Part shown: positions 8,467-15,346 of the stretch, one piece after another | Layout of the letters: every line of letters begins with the position of its first letter | How positions within the stretch are numbered: position 1 is the first letter of the stretch | Assembly (NCBI GenBank): GCA_902589345.1 | Contig: CACISU010000001.1 | Span: 186,001 to 250,000, forward strand | Length of the DNA: 64,000 nucleotides | Origin: an uncultured Pelagibacteraceae bacterium | Lineage (GTDB): Bacteria > Pseudomonadota > Alphaproteobacteria > Pelagibacterales > Pelagibacteraceae | Direction of reading: 5' to 3' | Made by a program: the position numbers and the translations under genes | Notes under the pieces: generated by a model | Seen by the model: the letters and a program-made list of their open reading frames with translations, nothing else | Databases searched by the model: none | Told to the model about the DNA's origin: nothing

Positions 8467-11325
8467 ATGTTAAAAAACGCTCAAAAGGATTTTATTCAAA
8501 GGCATATTGGTCCTTCTGAAGAAGAGCAAAATATAATGCTTCAAGAATTAGGATTTAAAAATCTAGATGAATTAATTAAAAACACTGTACCAGAAAAAAT
8601 TCTTTTTAAAGATGATTTAGGTATTGGTGATCCTAATTCTGAATATAAAGCACTAAGAAAACTAAAAAACATTTCAAAAAAAAATAAAGTATATTCTAGT
8701 TTTATTGGTATGGGGTACTATGGAACTTATACTCCTTATGTAATATTAAGAAATATTTTAGAAAATCCAGGATGGTACACTTCTTATACACCGTATCAAC
8801 CGGAGGTAGCTCAAGGAAGACTTGAGATGTTATTAAACTTTCAACAAATGGTAATTGATTTTACAGGAATGGATATTGCTAACGCATCTTTATTGGATGA
8901 AGGTACTGCTGCAGCTGAAGCAGTAGGTTTAAGTTATAGAATTTCTAAATCTAAAATAAAAAAAGTTTTTGTTTCTAAAGATTGTCATCCACAAACCATC
9001 GAAGTTGTTAAAACAAGAGCAGAACCTTTAGGATTAGAAATAATAGTTGGTGATGAAGATAAAGATATTAAAGAAGAAGTTATTTGTGGTATTATTCAAT
9101 ATCCAGGAACATTAGGTGACATTAAAGATCCAAGTGAAGCTATAAGTAAAATTCATAAGCATAATGGTAAAGCCGTACTAGTTTGTGACTTATTAGCTTT
9201 AGCAAAATTAAAAACGCCGGCAGAATTAGGTGCAGATATTGCTGTTGGTAGTTCTCAAAGATTTGGCATACCGATGGGATATGGTGGTCCACATGCAGCA
9301 TTTTTTGCTACTAAAGATGAGTACAAAAGATCAATGCCAGGAAGAATAGTAGGTGTTTCAGTAGATCGACATGGAAAAAAAGCTTACAGACTTGCTCTTC
9401 AAACAAGGGAACAACATATTAGAAGAGATAAAGCTACTAGTAATATTTGTACCGCTCAAGCTTTGTTAGCAATAGTTTCTGCAGCCTATGCGATTTATCA
9501 TGGTCCAAAAGGAATTAGAAAAATATCAGAAAGTGTTTCACAATTAACAAAAAATTTTGCAGACAAGTTAAAACAATCAGGTTACGAGCTCTATTCAAAT
9601 CATTTTTTTGATACTATAGCAGTTAAAACTTTAGATAAGACAGATAAAATTTATAAAAATGCATTAGATCAAGGAGTTAATATTAGAAAAGTTAATTCTG
9701 AGATGTTAGCAGTTTCTTTTGATGAGAGGAAAAATCTTTATAGAGCAAATCAATTATTAAAAATTTTTAATTGTTCTGAAACGATAAAGGATACAATGAA
9801 CGAGAGTTTATCTAATTTACCTAAAAATTTATTAAGAACCTCAACCTATCTAGATCATCCTGTCTTTAATAATTATCATTCAGAAACAGAGATGCTTAGA
9901 TATTTAAAAAGATTAGAAGACTCAGATATAGCTTTAAATAAATCAATGATTGCATTGGGTTCGTGTACAATGAAATTAAATGCAGTGTCTGAAATGATAC
10001 CAATTACATGGAAAGAATTTTCACAACCACATCCTTTTTCTCCAGTAGAACAAATGGATGGTTATAGAGAATTATTCACAGATTTAAAAAATTGGCTTAG
10101 ATCAATTACAGGTTTTTCAGGTGTATCATTACAACCAAATGCTGGAGCTCAAGGAGAGTTTGCTGGTTTAATGGTTATTCGTAAATTTCATGAAAAAAAT
10201 CGTGAAGACAATCGAAATGTTTGTTTAATACCAAGTTCAGCTCATGGAACAAATCCTGCAAGTGCACAAATGGTAGGCATGAAAGTTGTTGTTGTTAAAT
10301 GTGATCAACATGGAAATGTAGACTTTGAAGATTTAAAAAATAAAGCTGAAGAACATTCAAACAATCTTGCCGCATTAATGGTCACTTATCCTTCAACCCA
10401 CGGTGTTTTTGAAGAGAAGATAACTGATATATGTGAACTTATTCATAAGCATGGAGGTCAAGTTTATATGGATGGTGCAAATTTAAATGCATTAGTAGGA
10501 ATTGCAAAACCTGGTAAATTTGGTCCAGACGTTTGTCATATTAATTTACATAAAACATTTTGTATACCGCACGGAGGAGGTGGACCAGGTATGGGGCCGA
10601 TAGCATGCAAAAAACATTTAGAAGGTTTTTTACCTAAACATTCTGTAATTAAAGACTGTGGACCTGCCACAGGGATCGGAGCTGTCTCTGCTGCACCTTG
10701 GGGAAGTGCAAGTATTTTATCAATTTCGTGGATGTATATTAAAATGATGGGATCAGAAGGATTAAAAAAAGCTTCTCAAGTTGCAATTTTAAATGCGAAT
10801 TATATTGCTCATAAGTTAAAAGATTGTTTTCCAATTTTATATAAGGGTAAAAGTGGAAATGTTGCACATGAGTGTATTATTGATATTAGAAAATTAAAAA
10901 AAGAAACAGGAATAACCGAGGAAGATATTGCAAAAAGATTAATTGACTTTGGTTTTCATGCGCCAACAATGTCGTGGCCAGTAGCAGGAACTATGATGAT
11001 TGAACCTACAGAAAGTGAAAATTTATCAGAAATAAATAGATTTTGCTTAACACTAAAAAAAATTAAAGAAGAAATTGATAAAATTCAATCAGGTGAATTT
11101 GATAAAATTGATAATCCAATTAAAAATGCTCCACATACTCATGTTGAATTAGCCTCAAATAAATGGAATCATAAATACGAAAGGGAAGAAGCTGCATATC
11201 CATCAGAATTTTTAAAAATATTTAAATATTGGCCTCCAGTAGCTAGAGTGGATAATGTATACGGAGATAAAAATTTATTTTGTTCTTGTCCATCAATGGA
11301 TGAATATAAAAATACTGCAGCTTAA
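8467..11325 (+). CDS. gcvP: Glycine dehydrogenase (decarboxylating), single-chain P protein
   Basis: The 952-residue enzyme decarboxylates glycine with pyridoxal phosphate and loads the aminomethyl group on GcvH. It is the fused form, with both the P1-like half (GMGYYGTYTPYVILRNILENPGW) and the P2-like half (GSCTMKLNAVSEM). The cofactor lysine is Lys696 in INLHKTFCIPHGGGGPG. It begins immediately after the gcvH stop and is the last gene of the operon. No lpd gene for the L protein lies nearby. Confidence 0.97.
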   Translation: MLKNAQKDFIQRHIGPSEEEQNIMLQELGFKNLDELIKNTVPEKILFKDDLGIGDPNSEYKALRKLKNISKKNKVYSSFIGMGYYGTYTPYVILRNILENPGWYTSYTPYQPEVAQGRLEMLLNFQQMVIDFTGMDIANASLLDEGTAAAEAVGLSYRISKSKIKKVFVSKDCHPQTIEVVKTRAEPLGLEIIVGDEDKDIKEEVICGIIQYPGTLGDIKDPSEAISKIHKHNGKAVLVCDLLALAKLKTPAELGADIAVGSSQRFGIPMGYGGPHAAFFATKDEYKRSMPGRIVGVSVDRHGKKAYRLALQTREQHIRRDKATSNICTAQALLAIVSAAYAIYHGPKGIRKISESVSQLTKNFADKLKQSGYELYSNHFFDTIAVKTLDKTDKIYKNALDQGVNIRKVNSEMLAVSFDERKNLYRANQLLKIFNCSETIKDTMNESLSNLPKNLLRTSTYLDHPVFNNYHSETEMLRYLKRLEDSDIALNKSMIALGSCTMKLNAVSEMIPITWKEFSQPHPFSPVEQMDGYRELFTDLKNWLRSITGFSGVSLQPNAGAQGEFAGLMVIRKFHEKNREDNRNVCLIPSSAHGTNPASAQMVGMKVVVVKCDQHGNVDFEDLKNKAEEHSNNLAALMVTYPSTHGVFEEKITDICELIHKHGGQVYMDGANLNALVGIAKPGKFGPDVCHINLHKTFCIPHGGGGPGMGPIACKKHLEGFLPKHSVIKDCGPATGIGAVSAAPWGSASILSISWMYIKMMGSEGLKKASQVAILNANYIAHKLKDCFPILYKGKSGNVAHECIIDIRKLKKETGITEEDIAKRLIDFGFHAPTMSWPVAGTMMIEPTESENLSEINRFCLTLKKIKEEIDKIQSGEFDKIDNPIKNAPHTHVELASNKWNHKYEREEAAYPSEFLKIFKYWPPVARVDNVYGDKNLFCSCPSMDEYKNTAA

Positions 11326-11331
11326 AAATAA

Positions 11332-11367
11332 AAGAAAAAATTTTTAGAGATCGTGGTTCTGGGTTTG
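11332..11367 (+). pseudogene. Relic of an exported-protein gene start (signal-peptide DNA)
   Basis: This stretch matches the first 36 bases of the exported-protein gene at 14656 with only three differences. One of them turns the ATG start into AAG. No open frame follows. It starts 6 nt after the gcvP stop, so it looks like the remnant of a gene or a recombination scar bearing the same signal-peptide DNA. Confidence 0.7.
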
Positions 11368-11422
11368 TTAAAATATTGTCGTATAGATTATGGGACAACT
11401 AGAGTTTGACCAGAGCATAGGG

Positions 11423-11540
11423 AGATAAAATAAAAATATTTTACTTATTACCCTTGTTCAATTATAAATATTAGCATAAATACTCATGAAATTCATTAAT
11501 GCCCTCGTGGTGAAATTGGTAGACACAAAGGACTTAAAAT
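11423..11540 (+). repeat. Left copy of the tRNA-Leu promoter plus 5'-half duplication
   Basis: This 118-nt segment repeats 12675-12793 in direct orientation. The last 40 nt (tRNA part) are identical and the promoter part differs at a minority of positions. Similarity stops within the anticodon loop, a usual crossover point of tyrosine recombinases in tRNA genes. Confidence 0.9.
11501..11540 (+). pseudogene. Truncated tRNA-Leu (5' half only)
   Basis: Forty bases equal positions 1-40 of the intact tRNA-Leu at 12754: acceptor 5' strand GCCCTCG, the D arm, and the anticodon stem 5' strand with the loop through TTAAAAT. The 3' half is missing; unrelated sequence follows. It cannot fold as a tRNA. 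The upstream promoter is also copied, so a half-tRNA transcript is possible. Confidence 0.92.
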
Positions 11541-11567
11541 AGTTTGAATTGAAGAATTTCAAAGTCC

Positions 11568-11587
11568 CTAATAGTCTCTAATAGTCT
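11568..11587 (+). repeat. Tandem 10-bp repeat (two exact copies of CTAATAGTCT)
   Basis: Two perfect adjacent copies begin 28 nt inside the presumed left junction. They may be a recombinase or accessory-protein site. Confidence 0.7.
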
Positions 11588-11662
11588 TAATCCCTTATAT
11601 TCCTATAAGTTTTTAAATCATTAGATTATTTTTACTGAAAAATATTAGTTATTAATTCTCAG

Positions 11663-11684
11663 ATTCTCGGAACATTCTCGGAAC
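11663..11684 (+). repeat. Tandem 11-bp repeat, left arm (two exact copies of ATTCTCGGAAC)
   Basis: Two perfect copies lie on one helical-turn spacing, about 120 nt inside the presumed left junction. The core CTCGGAAC recurs at the right end (12650-12670), as expected of paired arm-type binding sites. Confidence 0.8.
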
Positions 11685-11700
11685 TAGAGAGATAAATTTG

Positions 11701-11709
11701 TGTTATAAT
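11701..11709 (+). promoter_or_regulatory. Extended -10 promoter box for the exported-protein gene
   Basis: TGTTATAAT fits the extended -10 consensus exactly (TG, one base, TATAAT). It ends 6 nt before the ATG at 11716, so transcription would begin at about the start codon and give a leaderless message. No -35 box is evident. Confidence 0.45.
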
Positions 11710-11715
11710 TATCTT

Positions 11716-12600
11716 ATGAAAAAAGTTTTAGGAACCATGTTCTTTTGTTTATTTTTGAGTAACAATATATTTGCAGATGATTATAGGCCAAAAGATTTAG
11801 AAGTTATTGAATTTAAGGATCCAACCACTTTTGGACTTAAATCTGGTGATAAAGCACATCCTATTAATAGAGAGAAAGCTACGGTTTACTGTGGAAGCAA
11901 AAAAAAATTTGCGTATCAATTTGACTCAACAATCAATATTTTAGAGGGTACCAATGCAGGAAAAAGAACCAAGAACCACAGATATTTTTGTAGCAGAGAA
12001 AATTTAAAAATTCATCCGATATTAGGAACAGGTGGTTGGTATCAAGCTTGGGGAATAGGAGGAAAACCTAAATTTAATTCTGGATCACCAAAAAGATTAT
12101 TTAGTAATTATAGCATCGCGCAAAAAAATACCTGGGATAATGAAGATAATAAATCTTCAGGGGCCCAAGCATTTACTGGAGAGTCAAAGAGCAATATTAA
12201 AAAACAATGTAAAGACTTTGGATTCAAGGAAGGTACAGAAAAGTTTGCAGATTGCCAATTAAAGTTATTTATGATGATGAATAATAACTCAAAAATGAAT
12301 AGCAGTTCCAATCAAACACAAACAATAATTACTGCAGAACCTAAAAGAAAAATTGATCCATCTGTTTGGGATGATTTATTAAATATTTCAAAAGGTATGA
12401 GCGAAGGAAAGTCTTTTACTGAGTCTTTGGGTAGTACAGGAAGTAGCAGCAGTTCGAGCTCATCTAAAATTCAATGTTTTAAAACTGGTGAAAGAATAAG
12501 TGGAACAAATAAGATATGTTCATATAATTGCATGGGTAGCGAGGTAGTACAAAACATCCCCTCAACAAGTATTTGTGCTTTATCCATTAACTTAAATTAA
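11716..12600 (+). CDS. Exported hypothetical protein with two cysteine-containing modules
   Basis: The start is the ATG at 11716, which opens a signal peptide (MKKVLGTMFFCLFLSNNIFA, cut before DDY); the product has 295 residues. I do not recognise a function. A central module spans Cys165 to Cys180 (CKDFGFKEGTEKFADC), a short pattern that recurs in otherwise unrelated marine alphaproteobacterial hypothetical proteins. A Ser-rich linker follows, then a C-terminal module starting at Cys254 with FKTGERISGTNKICSYNCMG and ending SICALSI. The architecture suggests a secreted or periplasmic protein held by disulfides. It is the only cargo gene of the tRNA-Leu insertion. Confidence 0.75.
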   Translation: MKKVLGTMFFCLFLSNNIFADDYRPKDLEVIEFKDPTTFGLKSGDKAHPINREKATVYCGSKKKFAYQFDSTINILEGTNAGKRTKNHRYFCSRENLKIHPILGTGGWYQAWGIGGKPKFNSGSPKRLFSNYSIAQKNTWDNEDNKSSGAQAFTGESKSNIKKQCKDFGFKEGTEKFADCQLKLFMMMNNNSKMNSSSNQTQTIITAEPKRKIDPSVWDDLLNISKGMSEGKSFTESLGSTGSSSSSSSSKIQCFKTGERISGTNKICSYNCMGSEVVQNIPSTSICALSINLN

Positions 12601-12649
12601 ATAATTTATATTCAAAACAAATAGACTGATTATTGGATATTATAGGATG

Positions 12650-12670
12650 ACTCGGAACAAACTCGGAAAC
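12650..12670 (+). repeat. Tandem 11-bp repeat, right arm (CTCGGAAC core)
   Basis: Two imperfect copies (ACTCGGAACA and AACTCGGAAAC) have cores 11 nt apart. They match the left-arm pair at 11663-11684 in sequence and orientation. Both sets continue into AGAGAGATAAA-type sequence. Confidence 0.75.
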
Positions 12671-12674
12671 AGAG

Positions 12675-12793
12675 AGATAAAATAAAAAAAAATTTACTTA
12701 TTACTCTTGTTCAATTATAAATATTGGCATAAACACTCATGAAAATAACTCATGCCCTCGTGGTGAAATTGGTAGACACAAAGGACTTAAAAT
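12675..12793 (+). repeat. Right copy of the tRNA-Leu promoter plus 5'-half duplication
   Basis: This is the direct-repeat partner of 11423-11540. It is continuous with the intact tRNA-Leu, so this copy supplies the working promoter and 5' half. Confidence 0.9.
12693..12721 (+). promoter_or_regulatory. Probable tRNA-Leu promoter
   Basis: TTTACT at 12693-12698 and TATAAA at 12716-12721 are separated by 17 nt, about 33 nt before the tRNA. Both boxes are preserved in the left duplicate. An alternative pair (TTGTTC and a later box) cannot be excluded. Confidence 0.5.
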
Positions 12794-12839
12794 CCTTGCC
12801 CTTTTGGGAGTGCCAGTTCGAGTCTGGCCGAGGGCACCA
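12754..12839 (+). tRNA. tRNA-Leu(UAA)
   Basis: This 86-nt tRNA has a long variable arm and an encoded CCA. The acceptor stem is GCCCTCG with CGAGGGC; the anticodon stem AAGGA/TCCTT holds loop CTTAAAA, giving anticodon TAA. The NAD kinase gene begins 3 nt after its 3' end and probably shares its transcript. Confidence 0.97.
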
Positions 12840-12842
12840 CTA

Positions 12843-13607
12843 ATGTCTAATAAAATTATTTGTGACAGAAATAAAAAATCTCAAAATATAAAATCTATTT
12901 TATTAAAAAAATTAAAGGGAAAAAAAATAAGATCTAGAGCTGTTATAGTCATTGGTGGTGATGGATTTATGTTAAAAACATTAAAAAAAAATAAAAATTC
13001 TTCAAACTTATACTACGGAATAAATTCAGGAAATTATGGATTTTTAATGAATAAGTTTTCACCAGAAAAAACTATAAATAATTTGTTTAAAGCTAAAATG
13101 ATTTCAATCTCACCTCTAGAAATGAAAGTAGTTAATAAACATGGAATTATAAAAAAATCATTAGCCATAAATGAAGTATCTATTCTTAGACAAAGTAGAC
13201 AAGCAGCTACTCTCCAAGTTACTTCAGGAAATAAAAATATTATTAAAAAATTAACATCAGATGGAATTTTAGTATCTACGCCAGCAGGAAGTACTGCCTA
13301 CAATATGTCTGTTCACGGACCTATACTAAGTTTAAATTCAAATAAACTTTCAATCTCACCAATTAGTGCTTTTAGACCAAGAAGATGGAAAGGAAAAATA
13401 GTTAGTGACAAATCCATTATTAAAATTAAAAATTTAAATCCGATTAAAAGACCTATTAGTGCAGTAGCTGACAATATAGAATTTAGAAATGCCAAAAAAA
13501 TAATTATTACAACTAATAAAAAAATCAAATTTAATCTTCTTTATGATGTAAGTAGAAGCTTACAAAAAAAAATTAAAATAGAGCAAATAAGGAGAGAAAC
13601 AAATTAG
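12843..13607 (+). CDS. nadK: NAD kinase
   Basis: This enzyme phosphorylates NAD to NADP. The product has 254 residues from the ATG at 12843; the frame extends upstream into the tRNA but has no reason to be translated there. Family motifs are the GGDG loop (VIGGDGFMLKTL), NEVSI with the substrate-binding Asn-Glu, and TPAGSTAYNMSVHGP. The stop codon directly abuts the duplicated tRNA-Thr fragment at 13608. This suggests that nadK originally faced tRNA-Thr before the second insertion arrived. It is the only core gene between the two insertions. Confidence 0.93.
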   Translation: MSNKIICDRNKKSQNIKSILLKKLKGKKIRSRAVIVIGGDGFMLKTLKKNKNSSNLYYGINSGNYGFLMNKFSPEKTINNLFKAKMISISPLEMKVVNKHGIIKKSLAINEVSILRQSRQAATLQVTSGNKNIIKKLTSDGILVSTPAGSTAYNMSVHGPILSLNSNKLSISPISAFRPRRWKGKIVSDKSIIKIKNLNPIKRPISAVADNIEFRNAKKIIITTNKKIKFNLLYDVSRSLQKKIKIEQIRRETN

Positions 13608-13656
13608 TGGTGCCCCCGCACGGATTCGAACCGCGGACCTATTGATTACAAATCAA
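13608..13656 (-). pseudogene. tRNA-Thr 3' fragment (far attachment-site copy)
   Basis: Forty-nine bases are identical to the 3' part of the intact tRNA-Thr (15347-15395): the anticodon arm, T arm, acceptor 3' strand and CCA. The D arm and 5' end are absent. This is the classic duplicated 3' end left when an element integrates in a tRNA gene. Confidence 0.93.
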
Positions 13657-13715
13657 GAATAAAACTTTAAATAGATAATTGTTTCCAACGAAATCAATCA
13701 AAAAACTTTGATCTA

Positions 13716-13738
13716 GTCACACTAGCGTCACAGTGATA
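13716..13738 (+). repeat. 11-bp-phased repeats, nadK-side arm
   Basis: The 17-mer GTCACACTAGCGTCACA at 13716-13732 is repeated exactly at 15264-15280 near the other end. GTCAC recurs 11 nt apart (13716, 13727). The cluster stands 60 nt inside the attachment repeat. Confidence 0.8.
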
Positions 13739-13749
13739 AAGTTTTCAAC

Positions 13750-14655
13750 GTGAAATTAGAATTTAAAAAAGGATCAAAATATTCAAGAAAAGATATTGGT
13801 TGGGTTTGCTTCCCAGATAAAGGAAGGCCTGCTGGTGGTGATTGGGATACAGGCTATGTTCGTGTTGAAGACAATTTAATTATCTTTATGAATATTGGTG
13901 TACCAGGAACAACAGAACACGATTTTGATAATCATTATGATCATTCAAAAGGTGTGATTGTTTGGTACGGGAAACCAAAGTCACATTCTCAACAACCAAC
14001 TTTTCAAAAGTTATTATCAGGTGAAATGACGCCACATTTTTTTGCACGTTGGGATAATAAAGATCCTCAATTCGCTTATCTAGGTATTGGAAAGGTTGTT
14101 AGTTTTAAAGATGGTGTACCTTGTTTAGATGGAAATAAAAAAGAAGTTGAAACAATAGAATTAAAGTTAACTGTTGAGGACTCGGGAGAAATAATTCCTA
14201 TTCAAAATCAAACAAATGTTGATCAAGAAAAAGATCACTCAATTGAAAATAATTTAGCTCCAAAATCTTCATTCTTATTAGAGAAACATCTTGAGGATTA
14301 TATTATTAGGAATTGGCCCAATATCGAATTGAATAAAGATTATGATATTCATAAAGAAAATAATAAACTTTGTACTCAATACTCGACAGGTTCTGGTCCT
14401 TTAGACATTTTGGCAATTAGCAAAGATAAAAAAGAATTTTTAGTTATAGAGTTAAAGAAGGGTAGAGCAAGTGATGTAGTTATGGGTCAGATACAAAGAT
14501 ATATGGGTCATATTAAAAATAATTTAGCTGGTGATAAAGATGTTAAGGGTCTTATTATTGCTTTAGAGGATGATAAGAATTTAAGAGATGCCTTATCTGT
14601 TGCTCCAAATATAAAGTTTATGAAATACGAAGTATCGTTTAAATTAGTAGGATAA
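13750..14655 (+). CDS. Putative endonuclease: N-terminal recognition-like domain plus NucS-type PD-(D/E)XK nuclease
   Basis: The product has 301 residues from a GTG start. Residues about 175-300 match the NucS/DUF91 nuclease fold: Glu182 (LEDYI), Asp219 (GPLDIL), Glu234 and Lys236 (IELKKG) and Gln247 (GQIQRYMGH) occupy the catalytic positions. The N-terminal 125 residues contain IVWYGKPKSHSQQP, then FFARWDNKDPQFAYLGIGK. This resembles DUF3427-like domains attached to restriction enzymes, but I hold that assignment loosely. A joined reader domain and nuclease suggests DNA restriction, perhaps of modified DNA. It is translationally linked to the next gene and is cargo of the tRNA-Thr insertion. 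Confidence 0.7.
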   Translation: MKLEFKKGSKYSRKDIGWVCFPDKGRPAGGDWDTGYVRVEDNLIIFMNIGVPGTTEHDFDNHYDHSKGVIVWYGKPKSHSQQPTFQKLLSGEMTPHFFARWDNKDPQFAYLGIGKVVSFKDGVPCLDGNKKEVETIELKLTVEDSGEIIPIQNQTNVDQEKDHSIENNLAPKSSFLLEKHLEDYIIRNWPNIELNKDYDIHKENNKLCTQYSTGSGPLDILAISKDKKEFLVIELKKGRASDVVMGQIQRYMGHIKNNLAGDKDVKGLIIALEDDKNLRDALSVAPNIKFMKYEVSFKLVG

Positions 14656-15231
14656 ATGAAAAAACTTTTAGGGATCGTGGTTCTGGGTTTGATGTTGAGT
14701 GGAAACGCTTATTCAGAGAAGCAAGAAATAATATATGTTATGTCAGACCCTTCTAACGGTGAATGCAGATTGTTAAATGAAAAAAATGATATAAAAGTTA
14801 ACACACCTAATAAAGTCAAATTAACCCTCTCCAAAGAACCATTAACGATAAGTTGTACTGCTCCTGGAAAAAAATTAAGACCAATTTCTTATGAGTTAAA
14901 TAAAAAAAGTTTAATTACAAATATGTACATAGATAATAAATTTATCTCATCAGAAACTTCTTCTAATTTGAACATACCTCTTGATGAAATACAAGAGTCT
15001 ATGATGTTCATTGAGGATGCATACTGTATGAAACTTAAAGGATGGAAAGCTGAATTTAAATGTTTAAAAGATTTCCCAAAGTTATCAGATAAACTTGCAA
15101 TTTTTCAAATAACTGCTGGTGCTGTAGGATTAGTTTCTCAATTAAGAATTTCTCCTAAATATTATACATATGGAAACGTTAGAGTTGGTAACGCTCCACT
15201 TATTTTTATAAAAATTAGAGGCACACCATAA
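14656..15231 (+). CDS. Exported hypothetical protein with a recurrent signal-peptide sequence
   Basis: The product has 191 residues. Its signal peptide is MKKLLGIVVLGLMLSGNAYS, and it follows the nuclease stop with no gap. The mature part has Cys in GECRLL, LTISCTA, DAYCMKL and EFKCLKD contexts (four cysteines), and a late hydrophobic stretch (AIFQITAGAVGLVSQL) that may be a membrane or packing helix. I recognise no family or function. The first 36 bases recur almost exactly at 11332-11367 after gcvP. This suggests that the signal-peptide DNA is itself shared or copied among genes in this genome. Confidence 0.7.
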   Translation: MKKLLGIVVLGLMLSGNAYSEKQEIIYVMSDPSNGECRLLNEKNDIKVNTPNKVKLTLSKEPLTISCTAPGKKLRPISYELNKKSLITNMYIDNKFISSETSSNLNIPLDEIQESMMFIEDAYCMKLKGWKAEFKCLKDFPKLSDKLAIFQITAGAVGLVSQLRISPKYYTYGNVRVGNAPLIFIKIRGTP

Positions 15232-15253
15232 TATTAACGAATACTTGATTGCA

Positions 15254-15286
15254 TCACACTCACGTCACACTAGCGTCACACTCACT
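15254..15286 (+). repeat. Three tandem 11-bp repeats, tRNA-Thr-side arm
   Basis: TCACACTCACG, TCACACTAGCG and TCACACTCACT follow each other at 15254, 15265 and 15276. They share sequence and 11-bp phase with the cluster at 13716-13738, and lie about 60 nt inside the tRNA-Thr end of the insertion. Confidence 0.85.
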
Positions 15287-15346
15287 AAAGAAATTTGATT
15301 AAAACTAAAATTCAGAAAAAAAATTAACGTTGATTTTATTGAATGA

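Larger units (their letters stand above)
11326..11715. other. Gene-free stretch between gcvP and the exported-protein gene
   Basis: About 390 bases hold no credible protein gene. In order they contain the signal-peptide relic (11332-11367), a copy of the tRNA-Leu promoter region (11423-11500), a 40-nt tRNA-Leu 5' half (11501-11540), a hairpin-prone segment (GGACTT 11530-11535 with AAGTCC 11562-11567), two sets of tandem repeats (11568-11587, 11663-11684), and an extended -10 box just before the next gene. All of these features fit the left end of an inserted element. Confidence 0.75.
11541..12793 (+). mobile_element. Integrase-less insertion at tRNA-Leu(UAA), duplicating the tRNA 5' half
   Basis: The limits assume a crossover in the anticodon loop at 11540 and 12793. 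Inside lie tandem 10-mers and 11-mers, one exported-protein gene, a second set of 11-mers, and a full replacement promoter and 5' half for the host tRNA. No integrase is present. Recombination between the direct repeats would remove about 1.25 kb and leave one intact tRNA-Leu. The boundaries and mobility are inferred, not shown. Confidence 0.65.
13608..15346 (-). mobile_element. Integrase-less insertion at tRNA-Thr(UGU)
   Basis: The element lies between the 49-bp direct repeats at 13608-13656 and 15347-15395. It holds a nuclease-like gene, an exported-protein gene, and 11-bp-phased repeats about 60-66 nt inside each end. There is no recombinase gene. The layout (intact tRNA, cargo, duplicated tRNA 3' end) is that of a normal tRNA-targeted island reduced to 1.7 kb. 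Excision would restore nadK beside tRNA-Thr. Confidence 0.75.

Noticed and set aside
11501-11587. A second complete tRNA-Leu with an unusual anticodon arm or intron
   Set aside because: GGACTT and AAGTCC can pair around a large loop, but no T arm or acceptor 3' strand follows, so it cannot form a tRNA.
12804-12842. Longer nadK beginning inside tRNA-Leu
   Set aside because: The upstream codons are the tRNA 3' half; the ATG at 12843 starts the normal protein.
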